DNA from: Burkholderiales bacterium PBB1 | GTDB taxonomy: Bacteria > Pseudomonadota > Gammaproteobacteria > Burkholderiales > Burkholderiaceae_C | Direction of reading: 5' to 3' | DNA length: 64,000 bases | Assembly: GCA_002255905.1 (NCBI GenBank) | Contig: NKIN01000003.1 | Span: 441,039-505,038 of the forward strand | Part shown: positions 27,869 to 39,386 of the stretch, in pieces | How the letters are laid out: each line of letters opens with the position of its first letter | Numbering within the stretch: the stretch's first letter is position 1 | Made by a program: the position numbers and the translations under genes | The notes under the pieces: model-generated | The model's input: the letters and a program-made list of their open reading frames with translations, nothing else | Databases searched by the model: none | Told to the model about the DNA's origin: nothing

Positions 27869-27899
27869 GGCCGGTCAGCGGCCGTCCCTGACGTTTTTT
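27869..27899 (+). terminator. Possible terminator/attenuator between alaA and hom
   Basis: Two hairpins compete: GGCCG-GTCAG-CGGCC (27869-27883), and GTCAG...CTGAC (27874-27892), whose left arm is the loop of the first. The second is followed by one base and then six T (27894-27899). Stems are only 5 bp, so strength is doubtful. It may attenuate readthrough from alaA into hom. Confidence 0.45.
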
Positions 27900-27937
27900 C
27901 TTTCCACGACGAGCACTGGCCCGAACGGGCATTCAAG

Positions 27938-29263
27938 ATGACACCGATACGAGTTGGCCTTATGGGCATCGGCACCGTGGGCAGCGGCACCTTCCATGTG
28001 TTGCGCCGCAACCAAACGGAGATCACCCGCCGCGCGGGACGCGGGATCGAGATCACGATGGTGGCCGACCTCGACACCGCGCGGGCGAAGGCGGTGGTCG
28101 GCGACAGCGTGCGCGTGGTGGCCGATGCGCGCGAGGTGATTGCGAGCCCTGACATCGACATCGTGGTCGAGCTGATCGGCGGCTACGGCATCGCCCGCAC
28201 GCTGGTGCTCGAAGCCATTGCGGCCGGCAAGCATGTGGTCACCGCCAACAAGGCGCTGCTGGCCGTGCACGGCACCGAGATCTTCGCCGCGGCGCGTGAC
28301 AAGGGCGTGGTCGTCGCGTTCGAAGCGGCGGTGGCCGGTGGCATTCCGATCATCAAGGCGCTGCGCGAAGGGCTGACCGCCAACCGCATCCAGTGGATCG
28401 CCGGGATCATCAACGGCACCACCAATTTCATCCTGTCTGAGATGCGCGCCAAGGGCCTGGACTTCGGCGTGGTGCTGAAGCAGGCACAGGCACTCGGCTA
28501 TGCCGAAGCCGACCCGACCTTCGACATCGAAGGCGTCGATGCGGCCCACAAGCTGACGCTGATGAGCGCAATCGCCTTCGGCATCCCGGTCCAGTTCGAC
28601 AAGGCCCATGTCGAGGGCATCACGACACTGGCCGCCGCCGACATCGCCTATGCCGAGCACCTGGGCTACCGCATCAAGCTGCTGGGCATCACCAAGCAAA
28701 CCGACGCCGGCATCGAACTGCGCGTGCACCCGACGCTGGTGCCCGCCAAGCGCTTGATCGCGAACGTCGAGGGCGCAATGAATGCGGTGATGGTGCAAGG
28801 CGATGCGGTGGGCAGCACCCTGTACTACGGCAAGGGCGCCGGCTCGGAGCCGACCGCCTCGGCGGTGATCGCCGACCTGGTCGACATCACCCGATTGCAC
28901 ACCGCCGACCCGCACCACCGCGTGCCGCACCTGGCGTTCCAACACGATGCGCTGAGCGCCACGCCGATCCTGGCGATGGACGCGACCGTCACCGCCTACT
29001 ACCTGCGCCTCCAGGTCACCGACGAAGCCGGCGTGCTGGCGCGCATCGCCGGCATCCTGGCCGAGAACCGCATCTCGATCGACGCGCTGCTGCAGCGGCC
29101 GAACGATGGTGGCGCGGTGGACAACAGCCAAGCCCGCACCGACGTGATCATCCTGACGCACGACACCGTCGAAGGCGAGATGAACCGCGCGATCGCGCAG
29201 ATGCAGGCGCTGCCCACCGTGCTGGCGCCCATCGTGCGCATCCGCAAGGAAGAGTTGTCCTGA
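27938..29263 (+). CDS. hom: Homoserine dehydrogenase
   Basis: Reduces aspartate semialdehyde to homoserine with NAD(P)H, the branch point to threonine and methionine. The 441-residue protein begins with the nucleotide fold (GLMGIGTVGSGTFHVL). The catalytic domain has VVTANKALLA, the GIINGTTNFILSEM stretch and DPTFDIEGVDAAHKLTLM. A C-terminal ACT domain (LRLQVTDEAGVLARIAGIL) suggests feedback inhibition by threonine. ATG 27938; ribosome site weak. A small hairpin GCCCG-AA-CGGGC (27919-27930) lies just before the start. The stop TGA is followed at once by the GTG of the next gene. Confidence 0.96.
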   Translation: MTPIRVGLMGIGTVGSGTFHVLRRNQTEITRRAGRGIEITMVADLDTARAKAVVGDSVRVVADAREVIASPDIDIVVELIGGYGIARTLVLEAIAAGKHVVTANKALLAVHGTEIFAAARDKGVVVAFEAAVAGGIPIIKALREGLTANRIQWIAGIINGTTNFILSEMRAKGLDFGVVLKQAQALGYAEADPTFDIEGVDAAHKLTLMSAIAFGIPVQFDKAHVEGITTLAAADIAYAEHLGYRIKLLGITKQTDAGIELRVHPTLVPAKRLIANVEGAMNAVMVQGDAVGSTLYYGKGAGSEPTASAVIADLVDITRLHTADPHHRVPHLAFQHDALSATPILAMDATVTAYYLRLQVTDEAGVLARIAGILAENRISIDALLQRPNDGGAVDNSQARTDVIILTHDTVEGEMNRAIAQMQALPTVLAPIVRIRKEELS

Positions 29264-29578
29264 GTGCCGACGCTGGTCATCGCGCTGACGCTGGTGTCAC
29301 TGGTCCGCCTGGGCCATCTCGGCTACAAGCCGTGGGAGCTGGCGCTACTGCTCGCGCTGATCGCTGGCGTGGTGCTGTGGGGCTCGTTGACGCTGTCGCA
29401 GTGGCTGCTCAACATCGGGTTGACCTACGCCGCCGTCACCACCTGGCTGTGGGGCCTGCAAGCCACCGACCACATCGGCGGTCAGGCGCTGCACTGGCTG
29501 CTGCTGATCAGCGGCTTCGTGCTGCTGGTCGGCTCGCGGCTCTACTTGGACATGATCGTTTACGGCATCGACTTCTAG
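29264..29578 (+). CDS. Small membrane protein between hom and thrC, function unknown
   Basis: 104 residues with three hydrophobic helices: one of about 20 residues near 25-47 (LALLLALIAGVVLWG), one near 49-66 and one near 78-98 (LHWLLLISGFVLLVGSRLYL). Its GTG start abuts the hom stop with no gap, and thrC begins 31 bases after its stop. Translational coupling to hom is likely. I do not recognise a family. The position between two steps of threonine synthesis suggests a link to that pathway, such as export or sensing, but sequence alone does not show it. Confidence 0.75.
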   Translation: MPTLVIALTLVSLVRLGHLGYKPWELALLLALIAGVVLWGSLTLSQWLLNIGLTYAAVTTWLWGLQATDHIGGQALHWLLLISGFVLLVGSRLYLDMIVYGIDF

Positions 29579-29609
29579 TGCGCCTGCACCGACCGATGCG
29601 GAGCCTCTG

Positions 29610-31040
29610 ATGAACTACCTCAGCACCCGCGGCGACCGCACCCCGCGCGGCTTTTCCGACATCCTGCTCGAAGGCTTGGCGCCCGATGGTGGCCTGTACC
29701 TGCCCGAGTCGTACCCGCAGGTCGATGGCGCCACGCTCACGCGTTGGCGTGGCCTGAGCTATGCCGACCTCGCGTTCGAGATCCTGTCGTTGTACATCAC
29801 CGACATCCCGGCCGACGACCTGCGCGCGCTGGTGCGCAAGACCTACACGCCAGTTGTCTTCGGCACGCACGAGATCACACCGCTGAAGCCGCTGGACCGC
29901 GCCTCCAATGACCAGGGCAGCACCGATGTGGTCCTGCAGGCACTGTCCAACGGCCCGACGCTCGCCTTCAAGGACATGGCGATGCAGTTGCTCGGCAACC
30001 TGTTCGAGTACGAACTCGCGCGCCGTGGTGCATCGCTGAACATCCTCGGCGCCACCTCGGGCGACACCGGCAGCGCGGCCGAGTACGCGATGCGCGGCAA
30101 GCGGGGGATCACCGTATTCATGCTCAGCCCGAACGGCCGGATGAGCCCGTTCCAGCAGGCGCAGATGTTCAGCCTGCAGGACGCCAACATCCACAACATC
30201 GCCATCGATGGCGTGTTCGACGACTGCCAGGACATCGTCAAGGCGGTGTCGAACGACCTGGAATTCAAGCGCCAATACCGCATCGGCACCGTCAACTCGA
30301 TCAACTGGGCGCGGCTGCTGGCGCAGATCGTCTACTACTTCGCCGGGTACTTTCAAGCCACGCGATCGAATGATCAGCAGGTCAGCTTCGCGGTGCCATC
30401 GGGCAACTTCGGCAACATCTGCGCCGGCCACGTCGCGCGGATGATGGGCCTGCCGATCCGGCGCCTGGTGCTGGCCACCAACGAGAACAACGTGCTCGAC
30501 GAGTTCTTCCGCACCGGCACCTACCGCGTGCGCGGCAGCGCCGAGACGCATGAGACCTCGAGCCCGTCGATGGACATCTCGAAGGCCAGCAACTTCGAGC
30601 GTTTCGTGTTCGACCTGCTGGGCCGCGATGCGGCGCGCACGAAGCAGCTGTTCAAGACCGAAGTCGAGCAGCACGGCTCGTTCACCGTCAGTGCCGACGA
30701 GTTTGCCCACATCGCCAGCTTCGGCTTCGTCTCGGGCACCAGCACCCACGCGGATCGCCTCGCCACGATCCGCGATACGTACCAGCGCTTCGGCGTGGTC
30801 ATCGACACCCACACCGCCGATGGCCTGAAGGTGGCGCGTGAGCACCTCGATCCCGGCGTGCCGATGCTGGTGCTGGAGACCGCCTTGCCCGCCAAGTTCG
30901 CCGAGACCATCGTCGAAGCCATCGGTGTGCAGCCCGACCGGCCCGCCGCGATGCGTGGCATCGAAGACCTGCCCAAGCGCTTCGTCGTGATGCCGGTAGA
31001 CACGCAGGCGGTGAAGGCCTACCTCAGCGCCCACGTCTGA
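29610..31040 (+). CDS. thrC: Threonine synthase
   Basis: PLP enzyme converting O-phosphohomoserine to threonine, 476 residues. Lys121 in PTLAFKDMAMQLLGN binds PLP, and GATSGDTGSAAEYAMRG is the phosphate-binding loop. The start MNYLSTRGDRTPRGFSDILLEGLAPDGGLYLP is the N-terminal domain of the fungal/proteobacterial class. It stands between the small membrane protein and moeA (6-base gap). The kinase thrB is not in the window. Confidence 0.97.
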   Translation: MNYLSTRGDRTPRGFSDILLEGLAPDGGLYLPESYPQVDGATLTRWRGLSYADLAFEILSLYITDIPADDLRALVRKTYTPVVFGTHEITPLKPLDRASNDQGSTDVVLQALSNGPTLAFKDMAMQLLGNLFEYELARRGASLNILGATSGDTGSAAEYAMRGKRGITVFMLSPNGRMSPFQQAQMFSLQDANIHNIAIDGVFDDCQDIVKAVSNDLEFKRQYRIGTVNSINWARLLAQIVYYFAGYFQATRSNDQQVSFAVPSGNFGNICAGHVARMMGLPIRRLVLATNENNVLDEFFRTGTYRVRGSAETHETSSPSMDISKASNFERFVFDLLGRDAARTKQLFKTEVEQHGSFTVSADEFAHIASFGFVSGTSTHADRLATIRDTYQRFGVVIDTHTADGLKVAREHLDPGVPMLVLETALPAKFAETIVEAIGVQPDRPAAMRGIEDLPKRFVVMPVDTQAVKAYLSAHV

Positions 31041-31046
31041 CGGACC

Positions 31047-32342
31047 ATGAGTCAACCGTCCCCCACGCCGACACCAGCGCGCCCGCCGCTGATGAGCCTG
31101 GACGATGCACTGGCCAGGTTGACGCAGGCGGTTCGGCCCTTCGACGTCGCACAGGCGCTGCAGCTCTCGACCTTCGACGCCCTCGGGCGCGTGCTGGCGG
31201 CCGATGTCCGATCCCTGGTCGATGTGCCGCCGGCCGACAACTCGGCGATGGACGGCTACGCGATGCGCTGCGCCGACGTGCCCGCGGCCGGCACCACGTT
31301 GCCCGTCAGCCAGCGCGTTCCGGCCGGCGTGGTCGGCGACCCGCTCGTGCCCGGCACCGCTGCGCGCATCTTCACCGGGGCTCAGGTGCCGCTGGGCGCC
31401 GACGCGGTGGTGATGCAGGAGCAATGCACCGCGGTCAGTGACGCCACCGCGGGGGGCTCGGTGCGCGTCGATACGGTGCCGCGCCCTGGGCTCGCGATCC
31501 GCCGCCGCGGTGAAGACGTGTGCGCCGGTTCGGTCGTGCTGCCGGCCGGCACGCGGCTCACGCCGCAGGCGCTCGGCCTGGCGGCCTCGGCTGGTGCGGC
31601 CACCCTCACCGTCGCTCGCCGGCCGCGCGTGGCGCTGTTTTCCACCGGTGACGAGCTGGTGATGCCCGGCGAGGTGGCACCCGGGCAGATGAAGCCCGGC
31701 GCCATCTACAACTCGAACCGGTACACCCTGCGCGCGCTGATCCAGGCGCTCGGCTGCGAATGCACCGACCTCGGCATCGTGCCCGACCGGCTCGACGCCA
31801 CCCGCGAGGCGCTGCGCCGCGCTGCACAACAGCACGACCTGATCGTCACCAGTGGCGGCGTGTCGGTCGGCGAGGAAGACCACGTCAAGCCCGCCGTCGA
31901 GGCCGAAGGCCGGCTCGACCTGTGGCAGATGTCGATGAAGCCGGGCAAGCCGCTCGCGTTCGGTGTAGTGCGGCGCAGTGCGGATTCGGCCGAGCAGGCT
32001 CAGGCGTACTTCATCGGCCTGCCCGGCAACCCGGTGTCGAGCTTCGTCACCTTCTTTCTGGTCGTGCGGCCGGTGTTGCTGCATCTTCAGGGCGCGATCG
32101 ACTGGCAGGTGCGCCCCACGCCGATGCGCGCCGATTTCGACTGGCCGCGCGCCGACAAGCGCCGCGAGTTCCTGCGCGTGCGCCGCAATGCCACCGGCGG
32201 CCTCGACCTGTACCCGAACCAGGGCTCCGGTGTGCTGACCTCGGCGGTGTGGGGCGATGGCGTCGTCGACAACCCCGCAGGCCAGATCATCCGAGCGGGC
32301 GACACGGTCCACTACCTGCCGTTTGCGGAGCTGCTGTCGTGA
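31047..32342 (+). CDS. moeA: Molybdopterin molybdenumtransferase
   Basis: Inserts molybdate into adenylylated molybdopterin made by MogA. The protein has 431 residues. It shows PPADNSAMDGYAM near residue 60-75, the IFTGAQVPLGADAVVMQE stretch, the MogA-like domain with FSTGDELVMPG and VTSGGVSVGEEDHVK, and the C-terminal beta-barrel (FLRVRRNATGGLDLYPNQGSGVL). It lies 6 bases after thrC and its stop overlaps the moaD start. Confidence 0.96.
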   Translation: MSQPSPTPTPARPPLMSLDDALARLTQAVRPFDVAQALQLSTFDALGRVLAADVRSLVDVPPADNSAMDGYAMRCADVPAAGTTLPVSQRVPAGVVGDPLVPGTAARIFTGAQVPLGADAVVMQEQCTAVSDATAGGSVRVDTVPRPGLAIRRRGEDVCAGSVVLPAGTRLTPQALGLAASAGAATLTVARRPRVALFSTGDELVMPGEVAPGQMKPGAIYNSNRYTLRALIQALGCECTDLGIVPDRLDATREALRRAAQQHDLIVTSGGVSVGEEDHVKPAVEAEGRLDLWQMSMKPGKPLAFGVVRRSADSAEQAQAYFIGLPGNPVSSFVTFFLVVRPVLLHLQGAIDWQVRPTPMRADFDWPRADKRREFLRVRRNATGGLDLYPNQGSGVLTSAVWGDGVVDNPAGQIIRAGDTVHYLPFAELLS

Positions 32343-32590
32343 AGATCCAGGTGCGCTATTTCGCATCGATCCGCGAAGCGCTGGGGGCAGGGGAGACGAT
32401 CGAGGTGCGTGCCGGCGCGACGGTCGGCGAGGTGCGCGATCAGCTGATCGCCTCGAGCCCAGCGCACACCAGCGCACTGACGCGCAGTAAGGCGCTGCGG
32501 TGTGCGCTGAACCAGGCGCTGTGTGACGAGTCGACGGGGGTCACCGACGGAGCTGAAATGGCGTTTTTCCCGCCGGTCACGGGGGGCTGA
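32339..32590 (+). CDS. moaD: Molybdopterin synthase sulfur carrier subunit
   Basis: Ubiquitin-like protein of 83 residues that carries the thiocarboxylate sulfur to MoaE. It begins MKIQVRYFASIREALG and ends in the required Gly-Gly (PPVTGG). The start is GTG 32339, overlapping the moeA stop by four bases (GTGA), a translational coupling arrangement. moaE follows after 5 bases. Confidence 0.94.
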   Translation: MKIQVRYFASIREALGAGETIEVRAGATVGEVRDQLIASSPAHTSALTRSKALRCALNQALCDESTGVTDGAEMAFFPPVTGG

Positions 32591-32595
32591 TCGCG

Positions 32596-33081
32596 ATGAC
32601 CGTCAGCATCCAGACCGCCGACTTCGATCTCAGCACCGAGGTCGCTGCCTTGCGCGCGGCCGATCCCGGCGTCGGCGCGGTGGCGTCGTTTGTCGGCTGT
32701 GTGCGCGACCGCAATGACGGTCTCGGGGTCAGCGCGATGGAACTGGAGCACTACCCCGGCATGACCGAGAAGTCGATCGACGCAATGATCGACGCCGCCC
32801 GCCAGCGCTTCGACATTCGCGGTGTGCGCGTGATCCATCGGGTGGGCCGGCTGAAGCCACAGGACCAGATCGTGCTGGTGGCGGTGAGTGCGGCGCACCG
32901 CGGCACCGCGTTCCAGGCCTGTGAATTCCTGATGGACTACCTGAAGACGCAGGCGCCGTTCTGGAAGAAGGAGTCCACGCCCGACGGTGCCCGCTGGGTC
33001 GATGCGCGGGTCAGCGACGACGTGGCGATGGCGCGCTGGCAGTTGGACGACCCCATCGCGGATGCCGGGAGGGCCGAATGA
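32596..33081 (+). CDS. moaE: Molybdopterin synthase catalytic subunit
   Basis: 161 residues. It adds two sulfur atoms to cyclic pyranopterin monophosphate together with MoaD. Signature stretches are [51 protein letters not shown] and the active-site TQAPFWKKE with catalytic Lys. Its stop overlaps the ATG of crcB. Confidence 0.96.
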   Translation: MTVSIQTADFDLSTEVAALRAADPGVGAVASFVGCVRDRNDGLGVSAMELEHYPGMTEKSIDAMIDAARQRFDIRGVRVIHRVGRLKPQDQIVLVAVSAAHRGTAFQACEFLMDYLKTQAPFWKKESTPDGARWVDARVSDDVAMARWQLDDPIADAGRAE

Positions 33082-33467
33082 ACGCTGCGTTTCCCTGGAC
33101 CCAACTGCTGGCCGTCGCGCTCGGTTCTGCCGTGGGCGGTATCTTGCGCTGGGCAGTGCAGCTGTGGCTGAACGCGCGCTGGGCTGGTTTCCCGCTGGGC
33201 ACGCTGGTGGTCAACTGTGTCGGCGGGTTGTTGATCGGCATCGCGCTGGCCTGGTTCGCGCGCACGCCGAACGAGGTGCTGCGCCTGCTGCTGGTGACCG
33301 GGTTCCTGGGCGGGCTGACCACGTTCTCGGCATTCACCGGTGAATCGCTGACGCTGCTGCAGCGTGGCGACGTCGGATGGGCGTTGGCGCACAGCGCGGC
33401 CCATCTGCTGGGTGCGCTGGCCTGCTGCGCGGTCGGTTTCCGCCTGGCGAAGACACTGCTGACCTGA
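33078..33467 (+). CDS. crcB: Fluoride ion channel CrcB/FluC
   Basis: Four-helix membrane protein of 129 residues that dimerises to let fluoride leave the cytoplasm. Evidence: [13 protein letters not shown], the [13 protein letters not shown] helix and [21 protein letters not shown], which carries the central sodium-binding break and the fluoride-lining Phe/Thr residues. ATG 33078 overlaps the moaE stop as ATGA. There is no room for a fluoride riboswitch before it. The link to molybdenum genes is positional only. Confidence 0.95.
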   Translation: MNAAFPWTQLLAVALGSAVGGILRWAVQLWLNARWAGFPLGTLVVNCVGGLLIGIALAWFARTPNEVLRLLLVTGFLGGLTTFSAFTGESLTLLQRGDVGWALAHSAAHLLGALACCAVGFRLAKTLLT

Positions 33468-33502
33468 GCGGTCGCGCTCGGCGCGCCGAGAAAGGCGCAC
33501 AC

Positions 33503-33516
33503 TTGATCCCGATCAA
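33503..33516. promoter_or_regulatory. Perfect FNR/Anr-type box upstream of clpB
   Basis: TTGAT-CCCG-ATCAA exactly matches the FNR/Anr/Dnr consensus TTGAT-N4-ATCAA. The symmetry extends two bases each side (33501-33518, 8+2+8). Its centre is about 26 bases upstream of the -35 of the sigma32-like promoter, so about 58 before the predicted start of transcription, close to a class I activator position. Confidence 0.65.
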
Positions 33517-33535
33517 GTCGTGGCCCGCCGCACGC

Positions 33536-33561
33536 CTTGAAATGTGCCGTTGTCCCCTCAA
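33536..33561 (+). promoter_or_regulatory. Sigma32-like heat-shock promoter of clpB
   Basis: CTTGAAA (33536-33542) and CCCCTCAA (33554-33561) resemble the heat-shock sigma factor consensus CTTGAA...CCCCAT. The gap of 12 bases from CTTGAA to CCCC is one below the usual 13-17. The strong ribosome site AGGAGGA (33574-33580) and ATG 33588 follow. Confidence 0.75.
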
Positions 33562-33587
33562 CTTCGAGGGAATAGGAGGACACATTC

Positions 33588-36188
<2,601 letters not shown>

Positions 36189-36207
36189 CGCGCCGAGCGC
36201 GATCGGC

Positions 36208-37536
36208 TTAGCGGTCGAGCAAGGGATCAAGCCGCTCGATCTGCAGCCGGGCGAGCGTCAGGTTGGCGTTCGTCCGGTCCAGCACGGTGATCAGGGCCAT
36301 GCCGCTGTGCTTGTCCACCGAGCGCAGCAGCAGGTGGTGTGAGCCGAGCGTGATGGCGGCGTCGGGCAGCGTGTGGCCGAGGCCCAGTGCGCGGCTGCTG
36401 CTGCCCATGGCAGACAGCAGCGTGCGGCCGTGGCGGGCCAGCTCGGCAGGTGGCGCCCCCGAGCCCGAGCTGGCCACAGGCAGGCCCGAGCCGATGTCGA
36501 ACACGCAGCAACCGACCACACCGTTCAGTTCGCAGACTTGGTGCACATAGACATCGAGCACCTCGTCGTGCATCGGCTCGGGCTTGGCCGACACATCGGG
36601 CATCGGGCGCAGCGGCAGCATGTTGGTCGGCGCGAAGGCGCTGCTGTCGATGCCCATCGGCACGGTGTCCTGCGAGGCTGGCGGGCGGGCCGGTGTCGGC
36701 GGCACCGCTGCGGGCGCACGTGCTGGCGTCGTCACCGCTGTGTGGTGAGGGGTCGGCGCGACGGCTGTGCCGCGCATGCGGTTCCAGGTGCCGGTGATGA
36801 AGTTCCAGGCATCGGCCGGGCGGGTGACCACGGGCGTCGTGCGCAGCGTGATGGCGGTGCCGCGCACCATCTCCTGGCCTTGCGTCACCAGCGTGGCGTT
36901 GTTGGTCAGCGGCAGCAGCAGCAGCTGGCGGTTGTGCCACGGGCTGCGGATCACCTCTTCATGCCAGGGCCGCAACGTGGTGTTCAAGGTGGCGGCCGGC
37001 AGCGAGCCCACCATCATCACGCCAAGCTGGCTGAAGGCCAGCAGGGTGCGCGCGACGCCGTGGGCCGTGGCCGCATCGCTGGTGTCGGCGACGTCAGTGG
37101 AGTAGAGCCGCAGCACCTGCTGCGCCGAGAGCGGCACGTCGACGTAATCGACGGAAGCCAATGGCGTGCCCTGGCCCTGCCGGCGCAGTACCAGCTTGTG
37201 CACCGGCCGGCTGCAGGCCGCCGCGATGCCGCGCAGCAGCTGCCGCGACGAGCGGGTACCGAGGTCGTGGACGGCGACGAAATCCGGTCGCAGGTGCTCG
37301 AACTGCTGCTGCAGCGCTTCGCCAGGGGCGCAGGACACGAACAGCTCGCGCACGTGGTTGTCGACGGCCCGGCCGATGTCCTGCTGTGCGGCGCTGCGTT
37401 CCAGGTCTTCGCGGTTCATCACCTGGGTGGCCAGCGCAGTCTGCGCACGGGTCGATTCCCAGCCGTCGTTTTCCATCGGGGCGGTCTCGCGGTAGTCGGG
37501 GTAGGGGTTGCCGGTGCGGCTGCTGTAGTTGCTCAT
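36208..37536 (-). CDS. Protein with C-terminal roadblock/LC7-like domain, N-terminal domain unknown
   Basis: A 442-residue cytoplasmic protein in three parts. An N-terminal region of about 230 residues (from the Tyr/Pro-rich MSNYSSRTGNPYPDYRE) has no motif I recognise; the middle includes VHKLVLRRQGQG and the hydrophobic FSQLGVMMVGSLPAATLNTT. A Pro/Ala/Thr-rich linker follows (about residues 265-320). The C-terminal 110 residues resemble roadblock/LC7 domains: LNGVVGCCVFDIGSGLPVASSG, HLLLRSVDKHSGMALITVLDRTNANLTLAR. Such domains often partner small GTPases (MglB-MglA) or serve in motility and polarity. ATG 37536. It is divergent from nadB across 179 bases. Confidence 0.75.
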   Translation of the reverse strand: MSNYSSRTGNPYPDYRETAPMENDGWESTRAQTALATQVMNREDLERSAAQQDIGRAVDNHVRELFVSCAPGEALQQQFEHLRPDFVAVHDLGTRSSRQLLRGIAAACSRPVHKLVLRRQGQGTPLASVDYVDVPLSAQQVLRLYSTDVADTSDAATAHGVARTLLAFSQLGVMMVGSLPAATLNTTLRPWHEEVIRSPWHNRQLLLLPLTNNATLVTQGQEMVRGTAITLRTTPVVTRPADAWNFITGTWNRMRGTAVAPTPHHTAVTTPARAPAAVPPTPARPPASQDTVPMGIDSSAFAPTNMLPLRPMPDVSAKPEPMHDEVLDVYVHQVCELNGVVGCCVFDIGSGLPVASSGSGAPPAELARHGRTLLSAMGSSSRALGLGHTLPDAAITLGSHHLLLRSVDKHSGMALITVLDRTNANLTLARLQIERLDPLLDR

Positions 37537-37715
37537 GGGGCCCTCGTCGCAAGGTCGATGGGTGAGTGAGGTGGATGCTGGCACAGTCGCGCAGCGGAAG
37601 CCACCCCTTTGGTGTCGTGCCCATCGTCGAGCCGGCCGGCGGCAGGGGCGTCGATAGAATCGATCGATGTCATCGAGCCTTCTTTTCCTTTGCCGGCGGC
37701 ATCGTGCCGACTGCC

Positions 37716-39377
37716 ATGTCTTCCGCTGAGCCGGCGACCGACGCGCTGCCGGTGGTCATCATCGGCGCGGGCCTGGCCGGCCTGACGGTGGCGCTGCACC
37801 TGGCAGCCGAACACCCGGTGATCGTGCTGGCCAAACGCAACCTCGATGAGGCGGCGACGGCCTGGGCGCAGGGTGGCATCGTCGGCGTGCTGGGCGACGA
37901 TGACAGCATCGATTCCCATGTGCGCGACACGCAGGATGCGGGTGCGGGCCTGGTCGACGAGCACACCGCGCGCTTCATTGCGCAGCACAGCGCCGAGGCC
38001 ATCGAGTGGCTGGTGGCGCGTGGCGTGCCGTTCTCGGCCGATCCCGACGGGCCTCTGGGCCTGCACCTGACGCGCGAAGGCGGCCACGCGGTGCGCCGCA
38101 TTGCGCACGCGGCTGATGCGACCGGCAAGGCGATCCACGACGTGCTGCTCGACGAGGTCAAGCGCCACCCGAACATCGACATGCGCGAGCGCTGGATGGC
38201 GGTCGACGTGATCACATCGCGCCAGCTCAAACGCGACGAGGCGCCGCGCTGCTATGGCGTCTACGCGCTCGACATCGACAGCCAGCGAGTCGAGACCCTG
38301 CCCGCGCGTGCGGTGGTGCTCGCGACCGGTGGCGTCGGCAAGGTGTATCGGTACACGAGCAATCCCGACACCGCCACCGGCGACGGCATCGCGATGGCCT
38401 GGCGTGCCGGCTGCCGGGTCGGCAACATGGAGTTCATCCAGTTCCACCCGACCTGCCTGTATCACCCGCAGGAGCGCAGCTTCCTGATCACCGAGGCGCT
38501 GCGCGGCGAGGGCGCGCACCTCAAGCTGCCGAGCCTGGGGCCGGGCGATCCTGGCGGCAAGCGCTTCATGGCGGCACACGACGAACGCATGGAGCTGGCG
38601 CCGCGCGACATCGTGGCACGCGCGATCGACTTCGAGATGAAGCGGCATGGCCTGGACCACGTGTGGCTCGACGCGACCCACCTGGGCGAGGCCTACCTGA
38701 AAGAGCATTTCCCGACCATCCACGCGCGTTGCCTGGCGCTGGGCATCGACATCGCGCGCCAGCCGATCCCGGTGGTGCCCGCGGCGCACTACACCTGTGG
38801 TGGCGTCGTCACCGACCTGCGCGGTCGCACCGACCTGCCGGGGCTGTACGCGGTCGGCGAAACCACCTACACCGGCCTGCATGGCGCGAATCGGCTCGCC
38901 AGCAACTCGCTGCTCGAATGCGTGGTGCTGGGGCGCACTTGTGCGCTGGACATCGAGGCGCAGACCGAGCGCCGCGAGCCGTCGCTGCCAGCCTGGGACG
39001 AAAGCCAGGTCGAGAACGCCGACGAGCAGGTGGTCATTGCACACAACTGGGACGAGTTGCGGTTGCTGATGTGGAACTACGTCGGCATCGTGCGCACCAC
39101 CAAGCGGTTGCAGCGCGCGCTGCACCGCATCAAGCTGCTGCGCAGCGAGATCGACGACTACTACGGCAGCTTCCGCGTGAACCGCGACCTGCTGGAGCTG
39201 CGCAACCTGGTCGATTGCGCCGAATTGATCGTCCGCTCGGCGTTGATGCGTCACGAGAGCCGTGGGCTGCACTACAGCCGCGACTATCCGTATGCCTTGC
39301 CGGTCAGCTTCCCGACGGTGCTGATGCGCAGCGCGGCCGCTGGCAAGAAGCCGAAGACCCGCGGCATCAGCGTCTGA
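37716..39377 (+). CDS. nadB: L-aspartate oxidase
   Basis: FAD enzyme of 553 residues making iminoaspartate, first step of NAD synthesis. It has the FAD fold [17 protein letters not shown], then [16 protein letters not shown] and [14 protein letters not shown], the catalytic [15 protein letters not shown], and [27 protein letters not shown] with [19 protein letters not shown]. The helical C-terminal domain follows ([19 protein letters not shown]). ATG 37716 is directly before the fold. nadA and nadC are on the other strand 2-3 kb away. Confidence 0.96.
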   Translation: MSSAEPATDALPVVIIGAGLAGLTVALHLAAEHPVIVLAKRNLDEAATAWAQGGIVGVLGDDDSIDSHVRDTQDAGAGLVDEHTARFIAQHSAEAIEWLVARGVPFSADPDGPLGLHLTREGGHAVRRIAHAADATGKAIHDVLLDEVKRHPNIDMRERWMAVDVITSRQLKRDEAPRCYGVYALDIDSQRVETLPARAVVLATGGVGKVYRYTSNPDTATGDGIAMAWRAGCRVGNMEFIQFHPTCLYHPQERSFLITEALRGEGAHLKLPSLGPGDPGGKRFMAAHDERMELAPRDIVARAIDFEMKRHGLDHVWLDATHLGEAYLKEHFPTIHARCLALGIDIARQPIPVVPAAHYTCGGVVTDLRGRTDLPGLYAVGETTYTGLHGANRLASNSLLECVVLGRTCALDIEAQTERREPSLPAWDESQVENADEQVVIAHNWDELRLLMWNYVGIVRTTKRLQRALHRIKLLRSEIDDYYGSFRVNRDLLELRNLVDCAELIVRSALMRHESRGLHYSRDYPYALPVSFPTVLMRSAAAGKKPKTRGISV

Positions 39378-39386
39378 TCGCATCTT

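Noticed and set aside
27868..27937. Threonine leader peptide for hom
   Set aside because: No short frame with runs of Thr or Ile codons is found in this gap.
29508..32477. A 989-codon open frame on the minus strand opposite thrC and moeA
   Set aside because: It is fully antisense to two well-recognised genes, has a His/Arg/Ala-rich translation with no known motif, and long antisense frames are expected at this GC content.
32990..33077. Fluoride riboswitch upstream of crcB
   Set aside because: crcB overlaps the end of moaE, and this stretch is coding; no leader space exists.
33468..33587. CIRCE element (HrcA site) for clpB
   Set aside because: No TTAGCACTC-N9-GAGTGCTAA pattern is present; the dyad here is FNR-like instead.
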